The notes under the pieces: model-generated
Databases searched by the model: none
Told to the model about the DNA's origin: nothing
The model's input: the letters and a program-made list of their open reading frames with translations, nothing else
Origin: CAZYFH01 sp965249175
GTDB lineage: Bacteria; Acidobacteriota; Vicinamibacteria; Vicinamibacterales; UBA8438
Assembly: GCA_965249175.1 (NCBI GenBank)
Contig: OZ252227.1
Span: forward strand, 3,286,001-3,350,000
Direction: 5' to 3'
DNA: 64,000 nt
Position numbers and translations under genes: made by a program
Shown here: positions 1 to 8,134 of the stretch, piece by piece
Position numbering within the stretch: position 1 is the first letter of the stretch
How the letters are laid out: every line of letters begins with the position of its first letter

Positions 1-345
1 GAGGAAGCCGAACGCCTGTGTGATCGCGTCGCGATTATCGAGCATGGCCGGGTCATCGATGTCGACACGCCGGCTGGCCTCGTGGAGCGACATTGCCCGG
101 AACGATCCGTGATACTCACCACCGACGCTGGCGACGCAGATGCGCTGTTCCGTGCGATTCCACGGGTTGACGCCGTCGAGTGCGACGGACACCGCTATAC
201 CGTTCGCGGCGCCGGGGAGGACCTGGTCACCGGCGTCATCCAGTGCCTGTCGGAGCACGCCATGCGCGTGACGGACTTCCGGACCGTGTTGCCGAACCTC
301 GAGGACGTGTTCTTGAAGCTGACCGGGCATTCGATTCGGGACTAG
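1..345 (+). CDS. ABC transporter ATP-binding protein, C-terminal fragment
   Basis: The window opens inside this gene, so only the last 114 codons are visible. The first residues read EEAERLCDRVAIIEHGRVI, which matches the region just after the H-loop of ABC-2 (DrrA/CcmA type) exporter ATPases. The remainder is the variable C-terminal domain, ending with VLPNLEDVFLKLTGHSIRD, also typical of this class. Walker motifs lie upstream of the window. The ABC-2 permease follows 7 nt downstream, so the two form an exporter operon. The substrate cannot be inferred. The family call is secure; completeness is unknown. Confidence 0.9.
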   Translation, partial: EEAERLCDRVAIIEHGRVIDVDTPAGLVERHCPERSVILTTDAGDADALFRAIPRVDAVECDGHRYTVRGAGEDLVTGVIQCLSEHAMRVTDFRTVLPNLEDVFLKLTGHSIRD

Positions 346-352
346 TGGACGA

Positions 353-1105
353 GTGATGTTGCGAGGACTGCGGAAGCTCGTCTGGATCGAGATCAAGATC
401 TTCGTCCGCGAGCCGTTGGGCTTCGTCGGCACCGTCGCGATGCCGGTCCTGGTGTTCATCGGCGTCGGACGCATGCTTGGCGATAACCTCTCCGCTGCGT
501 CGTCGGGCTTCGGATCCTTCGTGGGAACCGAGCTCCCGGTCTTCGTCTCGATCCTCATCGCGATCAACGCCGTCCTCTCCCTCATCACCATCATTGCCAT
601 CTACCGCGAGGGCGGCATCCTCAAGCGGCTCCGCGCCACCCCGCTGCGGCCCCCGACGATTCTCGTGGCGCATGTCATCGTCAAGCTGGCCTTTACGGCC
701 GTCACCCTCGCGTTCATGATCCTCGCCGGGCGCCGGTTTTATCCCGTCGATGTCGACGTGCCGGTCTTTGGGTTCACGCTGGCGCTTCTTTTTAGTACGT
801 GGAGCATTCTGTCGCTCGGCTTCGTGATCGCCAGCATCGTGCCGACCGCGCGGTTCGCGCAGCCGCTCGGCGGCATGGTGCTGTTTCCAATGGTCGCGCT
901 GTCGGGGCTGTTCTACGAGCTGGAGACACTGCCCCGCGCGCTCGAGCTCGCCGCGCGCGCGCTACCCATCACCTATGCGGTCTCGCTCTTGCGAGGCATC
1001 TGGTCGGGCGCGCCCTGGTCGGCGCACCTGCTGGACGTGACCGCGCTCGTCGTCGTCTTTGCTGTCTGTACCGCGATCTCCGCCAAGGTCTTTCGCTGGG
1101 AGTAG
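353..1105 (+). CDS. ABC-2 type transporter permease
   Basis: A 250-residue integral membrane protein. It has an N-terminal segment around residues 20-40, then five further hydrophobic stretches, with an ABC-2 loop near residues 80-100 reading IAIYREGGILKRLRATP, a signature of the ABC2_membrane family. It would pair with the ATPase just upstream. GTG at 353 and ATG at 356 are both possible starts. The stop TAG at 1103-1105 is directly followed, in the same frame, by a DUF1326 reading frame. Length is normal for DrrB-like permeases. Function is export of an unknown small molecule or polymer. Confidence 0.9.
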   Translation: MMLRGLRKLVWIEIKIFVREPLGFVGTVAMPVLVFIGVGRMLGDNLSAASSGFGSFVGTELPVFVSILIAINAVLSLITIIAIYREGGILKRLRATPLRPPTILVAHVIVKLAFTAVTLAFMILAGRRFYPVDVDVPVFGFTLALLFSTWSILSLGFVIASIVPTARFAQPLGGMVLFPMVALSGLFYELETLPRALELAARALPITYAVSLLRGIWSGAPWSAHLLDVTALVVVFAVCTAISAKVFRWE

Positions 1106-1111
1106 CCAACA

Positions 1112-1747
1112 ATCTCGGGCACGTCGTGGCACGCCAGCGGGCTTCTCTTCGAGAACTGCAGCTGTCAGCTGCTCTGCCCCGCCCATATCTCGTTCAAGCA
1201 GATCTGCACCGGTGACCGCTGCCGCGGCCATTGGGCGTTTCACATCGACGTCGGACGCTACGGTGAGACGGCCATCGACGACCTCAACCTGGTCATCGTC
1301 TTCGACGCGCCGGTCAGGATGTACTCTGGCGACTGGACGCAGATCTTCTACATCGACCGGCGTGCAAGCGGTGCGCAACGGGTCGCGCTAGAGGCGATCT
1401 TCTCCGGACGCGCCGGTGGACCGTGGGCCATCCTGAACCGCTTCGTCTCTCGCCAGCTCGACACCGAGGTCGTCCCGATGCGGTTCGAGGACCGGGGCCG
1501 AGAGAAGCACGTGGTGATCCCTGACGTCCTCGAGACGACGGTCACGGCCCTACGCGGCAACGACGGCGATCATGACGCGCTTATCTCGAATCTACACAAC
1601 GTCATCCACGGCCCGGAACACGTCCTCGCACGGGGACACACCCGCAGCACCAACCCGACGCTCAGCTTCGAGCACGAGCGGACGCACGGGCTCTACTCGC
1701 GTTTCTCGTGGGAGGGCATCAGGTCAATCCGAGCACCCTCTCCATGA
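1112..1747 (+). CDS. DUF1326 family protein with no canonical start codon
   Basis: The frame encodes a recognisable DUF1326 protein: WHASGLLFENCSCQLLCPA near the start, then CRGHWAFHIDVGRYGE and HGLYSRFSW near the end. The cysteine-rich N-terminus (C-x-C and C-P) is the family hallmark, so it should be translated. However, between the permease stop (1105) and the motif there is no in-frame ATG, GTG or TTG. The first in-frame ATG (1319) would remove all motif cysteines. An ATC codon at 1112 sits 9 nt after a GGGAG at 1098-1102 and would give a normal-length protein of 211 residues. Alternatives are TAG readthrough from the permease, a sequencing error, or a pseudogene. Family function is unknown. 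The 3' end overlaps the convergent esterase gene by 29 nt. Confidence 0.7.
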   Translation: MSGTSWHASGLLFENCSCQLLCPAHISFKQICTGDRCRGHWAFHIDVGRYGETAIDDLNLVIVFDAPVRMYSGDWTQIFYIDRRASGAQRVALEAIFSGRAGGPWAILNRFVSRQLDTEVVPMRFEDRGREKHVVIPDVLETTVTALRGNDGDHDALISNLHNVIHGPEHVLARGHTRSTNPTLSFEHERTHGLYSRFSWEGIRSIRAPSP

Positions 1748-3335
1748 CGAGGCGGGGGGCGCGATCCGGGTCGTGCTCGATCCGGCTGACGTCGTTGAAG
1801 AGCATCGTCGCGCGCGCGCGCGCCGAATACGCCGGCCATTGCGGCAGCGCCGCGGTGTTCGGGTTCCCGGTGCGGGCGAACGCGGTCCACGCGCGACTCA
1901 TCACGCCGGCCAGCGCCGTGGCCTCCGCCGTCACCGGCATGTCGAACAGCCGCGCCTCTGCATGGTCGATGTTGTCGAAGACGAAGCGGATCTCGAGCGC
2001 GTGCGGCGATTTCAGCACCGCGTCCATCTCCCAATCGAAGCGGTAGAGATACGCCGGCGCGCGTCCGAGGTCAGCCTTCCTCGCGGCGAGCTCCCGGGCA
2101 TACATCCCGCGGGGGTGATCGGTCGCGATCAGGATGTAGAGATCCCACGGGCTCGCAGCCGGATGGGCCTTCCGATACGTGTCGATGACGTGTCCCGGCG
2201 CGACCTCGGTCCCGAGGCGCGCGGCCACCCGGGTTACGAGCGCGCGCTCATCGAGATCGAGCTCCGCAGGGCGCGCGAAGAGTGTCTCCTCGGTCCGGTT
2301 GTAGCCGACGAGGACCGGCACGTCCGCGGAGATCGTGCTCGCCGTCGGATCGAACGGGTGCACCGGCAAGAGATGGCCGTCGCGGACCGGCGTGCTGGCG
2401 GTCGTGCCAACGATGTGCTCGGCCGGCTCGAAGCGAGCGCCGACCGCCTGGTGCGCCTCCAGCAACTGGGCAGGTTCCACGTGCTGCAGGTCACGGAGCT
2501 GCCGCGAGGTCAGCCCGAGCTCTGTCAGCACCAGCTCGGCCTCGCGCGTGGCATCGTCCGCGCCGCGTAAGCGTAGGACCGCACCGCTTTCGATGATCGC
2601 CCGGTGGAACAGCCCTCTGGCCTTCGGCATGGCGAGCAGCGTCGACACCTTGCGGCCACCGCCCGACTCGCCAAAGACGGTCACCGCGCCGGGGTCGCCG
2701 CCAAACCGCGTAATGTTATCGCGGACCCATTCGAGCGCGGCGACGACATCGAGCATTCCGACGCAGCCCGACGCGTCGAACGCGTCCCCGCCGAGACCCG
2801 CCAGATACAGTGACCCGAAGACGTTCAAACGGTGGTTGATCGTCACGACGACGACGTCGCCGCCCGTGCTGAGGTTGACGCCGTCGTAGGTCGGCGACGA
2901 CCCCGACCCCGACGAGAATCCGCCGCCGTGCAGCCAGACCATCACGGGCCGCCTGCCGCCGTCTCGGAGCCCGGGGGTCCAGACGTTGAGAAAGAGGCAT
3001 TCCTCGCTCGTCGACGACTGGGGCCGAGTCTGTGGCGCGCTCGCCCCGTAGTCGAACGCTTCCCGTGGACTCGTCCAGAAATGCCGGAGGGGCGGCAAGA
3101 ACCGGCGGTCGCCGCCGGTCGGCGCCCCGTACGGAATGCCTTTGAAGACATGGGTGCCACGCCGGATGACACCGCGCACCTTGCCACGGTCGGTCTCGAC
3201 CATCGGGCCAATCTCGCGCTCCTGCGCGAGCTCGCGGGCGGCGGTCGAGAGGGGGCGGCCGAGGGAGTACGCCAAGCCCAGCGCCCCGAAGGCCGACATG
3301 CCGGTGAGAAAGTCGCGCCGTGGGAGCGGGGTCAA
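1719..3335 (-). CDS. Secreted type-B carboxylesterase
   Basis: A 538-residue carboxylesterase of the alpha/beta-hydrolase type-B family, hydrolysing carboxylic esters in the periplasm. Residues 1-35 form a twin-arginine signal (PRRDFLTGMSAFGALGLAYS). The oxyanion-hole HGGGF is at 136-140 and the nucleophile Ser224 lies in GESGGG (the family usually has GESAGG). Glu349 in NRTEETLF and His445 in SPHALEIRFVF complete the likely triad. Length is typical. The start overlaps the stop of the upstream LVIVD-repeat gene by 4 nt, indicating translational coupling. With the next gene it forms a three-gene minus-strand operon (propeller, LVIVD protein, esterase). Confidence 0.92.
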   Translation of the reverse strand: MTPLPRRDFLTGMSAFGALGLAYSLGRPLSTAARELAQEREIGPMVETDRGKVRGVIRRGTHVFKGIPYGAPTGGDRRFLPPLRHFWTSPREAFDYGASAPQTRPQSSTSEECLFLNVWTPGLRDGGRRPVMVWLHGGGFSSGSGSSPTYDGVNLSTGGDVVVVTINHRLNVFGSLYLAGLGGDAFDASGCVGMLDVVAALEWVRDNITRFGGDPGAVTVFGESGGGRKVSTLLAMPKARGLFHRAIIESGAVLRLRGADDATREAELVLTELGLTSRQLRDLQHVEPAQLLEAHQAVGARFEPAEHIVGTTASTPVRDGHLLPVHPFDPTASTISADVPVLVGYNRTEETLFARPAELDLDERALVTRVAARLGTEVAPGHVIDTYRKAHPAASPWDLYILIATDHPRGMYARELAARKADLGRAPAYLYRFDWEMDAVLKSPHALEIRFVFDNIDHAEARLFDMPVTAEATALAGVMSRAWTAFARTGNPNTAALPQWPAYSARARATMLFNDVSRIEHDPDRAPRLVMERVLGLT

Positions 3336-4315
3336 GGAAGGCGCCGCAGGATCATCACGTGTCGATCCTCGCCCTCGCGCTCGCTGTCGCCCACGACCGC
3401 GAAGACGAGCGTCGACGACGCCGCCACGTCGCGTGCAGGTCGCGGCGTCGCAAACGCGCCGGCAAGTGTCGGGGTCGCCGGCGCCGAGAGGTCGACGACC
3501 TGCACCCCGGCGTCGGAGTCGGCGACAAAGACGTGATGGCCGCTGAGCGCTACGCGCGCCGCGCGGCCCGGCGTGTCGGCGGTCGCGAGCTTGGTTGGCG
3601 CCGAGGCGTCGGACACGTCGTAGACCTGGACGTTGCCGCCTCCGGCCCCGACGATCAGCGTCGGCCGCGAGCCCGTACCCGGGACGACCTCGATCGCCCG
3701 CGGCGCGTTCGGGGCGTGCACGACACCGACCGGCTCGGGCATGCCCGGTCGCGACAGATCGAACACATAGAGACCTGACGGCGAGTCGGTGGCGTAGGCC
3801 ATCGACCCTTCCGCGACGACGTCACGTGCGTAGCCGTCGAGGAAGAACGACCCGATGGAGGCGGGAGCCGTCTCGTCCGAGATATCGACCAGCACGAAGC
3901 CCTCCATGTGATCGATGATGCCGACCTTCGTGTCGACGACGGCGCCGATCTTCGTCTGGCCCAACGTCTTGTGCTGTCCCAGCAACGCCGGTCGCGCGGG
4001 GTCCGAGATGTCCAGGATGCCAAGGCCGAAGAAGTTCGCCCCGACATACGCGCGGTCGCCGGACAGGCGAAAGCCCCAGATCTCCTCGGGGAACGTGTGC
4101 GAACCGAGCTTCGCCGGGCGCGACGGCACCGACACGTCGTAAATCGTGAACGTGTGACCGCCGGAGACGTAGGCGTAGTCGCCGCGCGCGCGCACGAGCT
4201 CGGCCGGGCCCGGAATCTCCCCCACGGCCTCGAGTTGCACGGTCTGCGCCGCCGCGCTCCCGCTCAGCAGCGCGAGCATCATGACGACCATGCCGCACCG
4301 CAGCATCCGGATCAT
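3332..4315 (-). CDS. Secreted LVIVD-repeat beta-propeller protein
   Basis: A 327-residue protein with a signal peptide (ends near ALLSGSAAAQ, residue 24). It has five to six repeats of about 42 residues of the LVIVD type, such as GLGILDISDPARPALLG and GVQVVDLSAPATPTLAG. LVIVD repeats form a beta-propeller found in bacterial and archaeal surface proteins; the ligand is generally unknown. It overlaps both neighbours by 4 nt, so it is the middle gene of a coupled operon between a PQQ-like propeller and an esterase. No enzymatic motif is visible; a scaffold or binding role is an inference. Confidence 0.85.
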   Translation of the reverse strand: MIRMLRCGMVVMMLALLSGSAAAQTVQLEAVGEIPGPAELVRARGDYAYVSGGHTFTIYDVSVPSRPAKLGSHTFPEEIWGFRLSGDRAYVGANFFGLGILDISDPARPALLGQHKTLGQTKIGAVVDTKVGIIDHMEGFVLVDISDETAPASIGSFFLDGYARDVVAEGSMAYATDSPSGLYVFDLSRPGMPEPVGVVHAPNAPRAIEVVPGTGSRPTLIVGAGGGNVQVYDVSDASAPTKLATADTPGRAARVALSGHHVFVADSDAGVQVVDLSAPATPTLAGAFATPRPARDVAASSTLVFAVVGDSEREGEDRHVMILRRLP

Positions 4316-5712
4316 GGCTGATCTCCCTTCGCGATCCGGTAGAGCTTCGACTGCGTCCGCAGAAGAACGCTCCCGCGCGCGATCGCGGGCGTCGCGAGCG
4401 TCATCTCATTCAGCGAGTTCTTGTGGAGGATCTCAAACTCCGGCCCAGCCGCGATGACATAGGTGTCACCGTCTTCGCTGAGCAGAAAAATCTTGTCGTT
4501 GTAGGCCCAGGGAGAAGCGGTGAAGCCGTTGCCGATCTCCAGCCGCTGGCGGCTGTAAATCTCCTCCCCGGTGCGCGCGTCATGCGCGAGGAAGAACCCG
4601 CGGTCCAGCAGCGTGTAGTAGTAATCGCCATACACGATGGCCGACGTGTTGTATGTCCCGAGCAACGGATAGGACCAGGCGATGTCGTCCGACGATGTCA
4701 GCGGCCCGGGAAACCCGGACGTGATGCCCGACCGCATCGCCTCCTCGGGAAAGAGCGAGATGTCGCCCGAGGCGCCGGGGCGCACCGCGTAGACCGGTCG
4801 CAGCCCGCCGCCAGGGTACCCCGAGCTGATGTAGAGGAGGCCGTGGCTCGTGAACGGGGTCGGGATCGTCAGCCCGGACATACCGTGCAGCTCCCAGAGC
4901 AGGCTCCCATCCAGATCGTAAGAGCGGACACCCTGTGTCCCGGCCGTGACCAGCTCGGTGCGGGTCTCGTGCTCCCACACGAACGGCGTCGACCAGTTCT
5001 GGCCCTGCTCGTCGCGATCGACCCGCCAGAGCTCTTCACCCGTGTCCTTGTCGAAGGCGGCCATGAAGGAACGTGTGGTGTTGTCGTTCACCAGGTAGAG
5101 GCGGTCGCCGTAGAGGATCGGCGACGCGGCCGTGCCCATCTCGAGCAAGGTGTTGTAAATATCGATATCCGTCGTCCACACGGTTTCGCCGCTCAGGTTG
5201 ACGGCCGTCAGTAGGCCGATGCTGCCGAAATAGACATAGACGCGACGTCCGTCGGTCACGGGCGTTTCGGACGCGAAGCTGTTCTTCAGGTGACGCTTCA
5301 TTGGGGGCGGGGCGCTGTGGAGCTCGAGCTGCCAGCGAATGCGTCCGCTCTCGAAATCGATGTCGTAGAGCATCCACCGATGCTCGTTCGCCGACCCCTC
5401 TGAGCCGTTCTCCATACCTGGGTCGTAGAGCCCCTTGATCGGGTCGGGCTCCGCGCCCGCGCTGACGGCCGATGTCACGAAGATGTGGCCACCTGCCACC
5501 ACCGGAGAGCTCCAGCTGAGGCCTGGGATCTCGACACGCCAGGCAACGTTGTCCGTCTCGCTCCAGTGCTCTGGCAAGACCGGATCGTCGGGAACGACGC
5601 CGGCCGCCGCGCCGCGAAACTGCGCCCAGTCTTGCTGCCCGGCGTCGGTCGTCCCCCCGAGCCCGAGCGCGACTGCCACGACCACGATGACCTTCACGAC
5701 GTTCCGTTGCAT
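4312..5712 (-). CDS. PQQ-like beta-propeller secreted protein (copy A)
   Basis: A 466-residue exported protein with a signal peptide (MQRNVVKVIVVVAVALGLGG) followed by WAQFRG and successive tryptophan-docking-like motifs such as DKDTGEELWRVDRDEQ and DARTGEEIYSRQR. This is the PQQ_2/BamB-like eight-blade propeller fold. The start at 5712 is chosen because AAGGGGA precedes it at good spacing; an in-frame ATG at 5757 lies beyond the predicted -10 and start site. Close paralogues lie at 10290-11642 and 32227-33588. True PQQ binding is uncertain, since no dehydrogenase catalytic residues are evident. It overlaps the LVIVD gene by 4 nt and heads that operon. Confidence 0.85.
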   Translation of the reverse strand: MQRNVVKVIVVVAVALGLGGTTDAGQQDWAQFRGAAAGVVPDDPVLPEHWSETDNVAWRVEIPGLSWSSPVVAGGHIFVTSAVSAGAEPDPIKGLYDPGMENGSEGSANEHRWMLYDIDFESGRIRWQLELHSAPPPMKRHLKNSFASETPVTDGRRVYVYFGSIGLLTAVNLSGETVWTTDIDIYNTLLEMGTAASPILYGDRLYLVNDNTTRSFMAAFDKDTGEELWRVDRDEQGQNWSTPFVWEHETRTELVTAGTQGVRSYDLDGSLLWELHGMSGLTIPTPFTSHGLLYISSGYPGGGLRPVYAVRPGASGDISLFPEEAMRSGITSGFPGPLTSSDDIAWSYPLLGTYNTSAIVYGDYYYTLLDRGFFLAHDARTGEEIYSRQRLEIGNGFTASPWAYNDKIFLLSEDGDTYVIAAGPEFEILHKNSLNEMTLATPAIARGSVLLRTQSKLYRIAKGDQP

Positions 5713-5736
5713 CGGCGTCCCCTTCGGCATCGCACT

Positions 5737-5764
5737 ACTGTACGGCTCCCGGACCACCTGTCAA
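5737..5764 (-). promoter_or_regulatory. Putative sigma70-type promoter for PQQ-like copy A operon
   Basis: On the minus strand TTGACA (5764-5759) is followed after 16 nt by TACAGT (5742-5737). The predicted start of transcription is about 18 nt before the ATG at 5712. The -35 box is a perfect consensus and the -10 matches four of six positions. It is unusually clear for such GC-rich DNA. Not experimentally supported here. Confidence 0.5.
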
Positions 5765-5787
5765 GGAAAGCTGAATGGGCGCATAAT
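5759..5787 (+). promoter_or_regulatory. Putative promoter for the SGNH-fusion gene, overlapping the divergent promoter
   Basis: On the plus strand CATAAT (5782-5787) is a good -10 box. A weak -35 (TGTCAA, 5759-5764) lies 17 nt upstream and is the same six bases that form the minus-strand TTGACA. The -10 ends only 10 nt before the ATG at 5798, so the transcript would be nearly leaderless. The two promoters could not easily be occupied together. Confidence 0.35.
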
Positions 5788-5797
5788 AGACGGAATT

Positions 5798-8098
5798 ATG
5801 CGGCCAAGCATTCGTCTCGCAGTCGTAACGCTCGTGGGGCTGTTCGCGCTGTCCGGCCTCGTCAGTGCCCAGGATGGACCGGGCCGCTGGATCGGGACCT
5901 GGAGCACTGGCCCCCTGGCCGCCGATCCGCCGCCGCCATCGGCGCAGACGGAGCCGGCCGGTCCGCGTGGAACGCCCCGCATTCACAATCAGACAATCCG
6001 ACAAATCGTGCACACGAGCATCGGCGGCGCCGAGGCCCGCGTCACGATCTCGAATCTCTTCGGCACCGAGGCCCTCGAGATCGGCGCCGCGCATGTGGCG
6101 CTCCGCGCCGACGCGTCGCGGATCCGCCACGGGTCGCATCTGACGTTCGGCGGACATCCCGCCGTGACGGTCGAAGCCGGCTCGACCGTGCTCAGCGATC
6201 CCGTCGCACTCGAGGTGCCGGCGCTCGGCGACCTCGCCATCGACCTCTATCTCCCGGGCGACACGTGGGGCTCGACCTCGCCGGCCACGATCCATGCGAC
6301 CGGCCTGACCACCAACTATCTCTCGTCGAGCGGCAACCACAGCGGTGTGTCCGACCTGCCGGTCGACTCGACGGTCCAGCAGTGGTACTTCGTGTCGCGG
6401 GTCGATGTGTGGAACGCGACCGCGCCCGGCGCGATCGTGACCCTGGGTGATTCGATCACCGACGGCACCGGCTCCACCGCCGATACGAACAGCCGGTGGC
6501 CCGACGTCCTGGCGCGGCGGCTTGCGGCGGAGTACGGCGATCGGGCACCGGGTGTGCTCAACGTCGGGATCGCCGGAAACCGGGTGCTCAGCCACAACGC
6601 CGGTCTCGGCATCCTGCAGCGTGCCGGCATACCGGCGCCCGAGACCGAGGCCCCCCTGAACCCGAACGCGCTGTTCGGGCCGAGCGGGTTGTCGCGTCTC
6701 GATCGTGACGTGCTGCTCCAGCCGGGCGTTAGCCACGTCATCGTGCTCGAGACAACCAACGACATCGGGATGGCGTTCGACGCCGAGACACCGACCGTGG
6801 CCGATCTCATCGCCGCGCATCGCACGCTGATCCAGCGCGCCCACGCGCGCGGTCTCGCGATCTACGCCGGCACGCTGACACCGTTCGAAGGCGCCTTCTA
6901 CTGGACAGCGGCCGGCGAGGCAAAGCGCCAGGCCGTGAACGACTGGCTCCGTACGAGTGGCGCCTACGACGCGGTGTTCGACTTCGACGCGGCGGTCCGC
7001 GACCCCAATGCGCCAACGAAGATGCGAGCCGACTATCACCCGGGTGATTGGCTCCACCCCAACGACGCGGGCTACAAGGCGATGGCCGAGACGATCGACC
7101 TCTCATTGTTCGCCGCGACGGACACGCGGCGATCGGCGGCTGGAACCACCGGCCCGCGCACACCCTGGGGCGCTCCCGACCTGGTCGGCATCTGGGACTT
7201 TCGCACCATCACGCCGCTGGAGCGGCCGGCCGAACTGGCGGACAAGGCCGTCCTCACGCCCGAGGAGGCTTCCGAGTTTCAGCAAGCGACCCGCGACAAC
7301 CTCAACGCCGACCGGCGCGACGGCGGGGCCCAGGCCGATGTCGAACGGGCCTACAACGACTTCTGGTGGGACTGGGGCGACGGGCTCACGGAGGACCGAC
7401 GGACATCGCTCATTGTCGACCCGGCGAACGGGCGGGTCCCCGCGCGGGTCGAGGGCATCGATGAGGAGGACAACGCGCGCCGCACCGCCAGACGCCGGCC
7501 GATCAAGGAGCGGGTCATCATCGGCGGCCCTGCCCACGGGCCGGAGGACCTCGGGCTCTCCGAACGCTGTGTGCTTGGGTTCAACGCCGGGCCACCGATG
7601 CAGCCGAGCGCCTACAACAACAACATCCAGCTGTTTCAGACGCCGGACCACGTCGTGATTCTGAACGAGATGGTGCACGACGCCCGCATCGTGCCACTTG
7701 TCGAGCGCCCACACCTCGCAGGCGGGATCCGCCAGTGGCTGGGCGACTCGCGTGGCTACTGGGAGGGTGACACGCTCGTCGTCGAGTCGACGAACTTCAC
7801 CAACAAGACGGGGAGCTTCAACACGATCGTGCAGTCGTATGGCTCCGGCACGACCCTCCGACTCCTCGAGCGATTCACCCGCATCGACGACGAGCGCCTG
7901 CTGTATGCCTTCACCGTTGACGACCCGGCCACCTTCACCGAGCCGTTCACCGCCGAGATCCCGATGAAGCGCACCGATGCCCCGTTGTTCGAGTACGCCT
8001 GTCACGAGGGCAACTACGGGATGACGAATCTGCTGGCTGGCGCACGCGTGCAGGAAGCGCGAGCCACCGCAAAGGCGTCGGGCGATGCGAGCCGCTAA
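5798..8098 (+). CDS. SGNH/GDSL hydrolase fused to an RTSLIVDPPDGRIP-family domain
   Basis: A 766-residue secreted fusion. After the signal peptide (cleavage near VSAQ, residue 25) comes an SGNH hydrolase resembling the XynE-like esterase subgroup. Block I is GDSITDG with Ser219, block III has Asn321 in TTNDIG, and block V is DWLHPND with Asp417 and His420. Residues about 440-766 are a complete copy of the secreted family that recurs in this window: WGAPDLVGIWDF, RTSLIVDPANGRVP, YNNNIQLFQTPDHVVIL, YWEGDTLVVESTNF, EYACHEGNYGM. The start at 5798 gives a signal peptide; reading frame upstream to 5435 is shadow. The hydrolase likely deacylates esters on carbohydrates; the second domain has no known function. 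Confidence 0.85.
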   Translation: MRPSIRLAVVTLVGLFALSGLVSAQDGPGRWIGTWSTGPLAADPPPPSAQTEPAGPRGTPRIHNQTIRQIVHTSIGGAEARVTISNLFGTEALEIGAAHVALRADASRIRHGSHLTFGGHPAVTVEAGSTVLSDPVALEVPALGDLAIDLYLPGDTWGSTSPATIHATGLTTNYLSSSGNHSGVSDLPVDSTVQQWYFVSRVDVWNATAPGAIVTLGDSITDGTGSTADTNSRWPDVLARRLAAEYGDRAPGVLNVGIAGNRVLSHNAGLGILQRAGIPAPETEAPLNPNALFGPSGLSRLDRDVLLQPGVSHVIVLETTNDIGMAFDAETPTVADLIAAHRTLIQRAHARGLAIYAGTLTPFEGAFYWTAAGEAKRQAVNDWLRTSGAYDAVFDFDAAVRDPNAPTKMRADYHPGDWLHPNDAGYKAMAETIDLSLFAATDTRRSAAGTTGPRTPWGAPDLVGIWDFRTITPLERPAELADKAVLTPEEASEFQQATRDNLNADRRDGGAQADVERAYNDFWWDWGDGLTEDRRTSLIVDPANGRVPARVEGIDEEDNARRTARRRPIKERVIIGGPAHGPEDLGLSERCVLGFNAGPPMQPSAYNNNIQLFQTPDHVVILNEMVHDARIVPLVERPHLAGGIRQWLGDSRGYWEGDTLVVESTNFTNKTGSFNTIVQSYGSGTTLRLLERFTRIDDERLLYAFTVDDPATFTEPFTAEIPMKRTDAPLFEYACHEGNYGMTNLLAGARVQEARATAKASGDASR

Positions 8099-8134
8099 CG
8101 AGAACCCAGATGCAGCGAGATAGGTAGGGACTTC

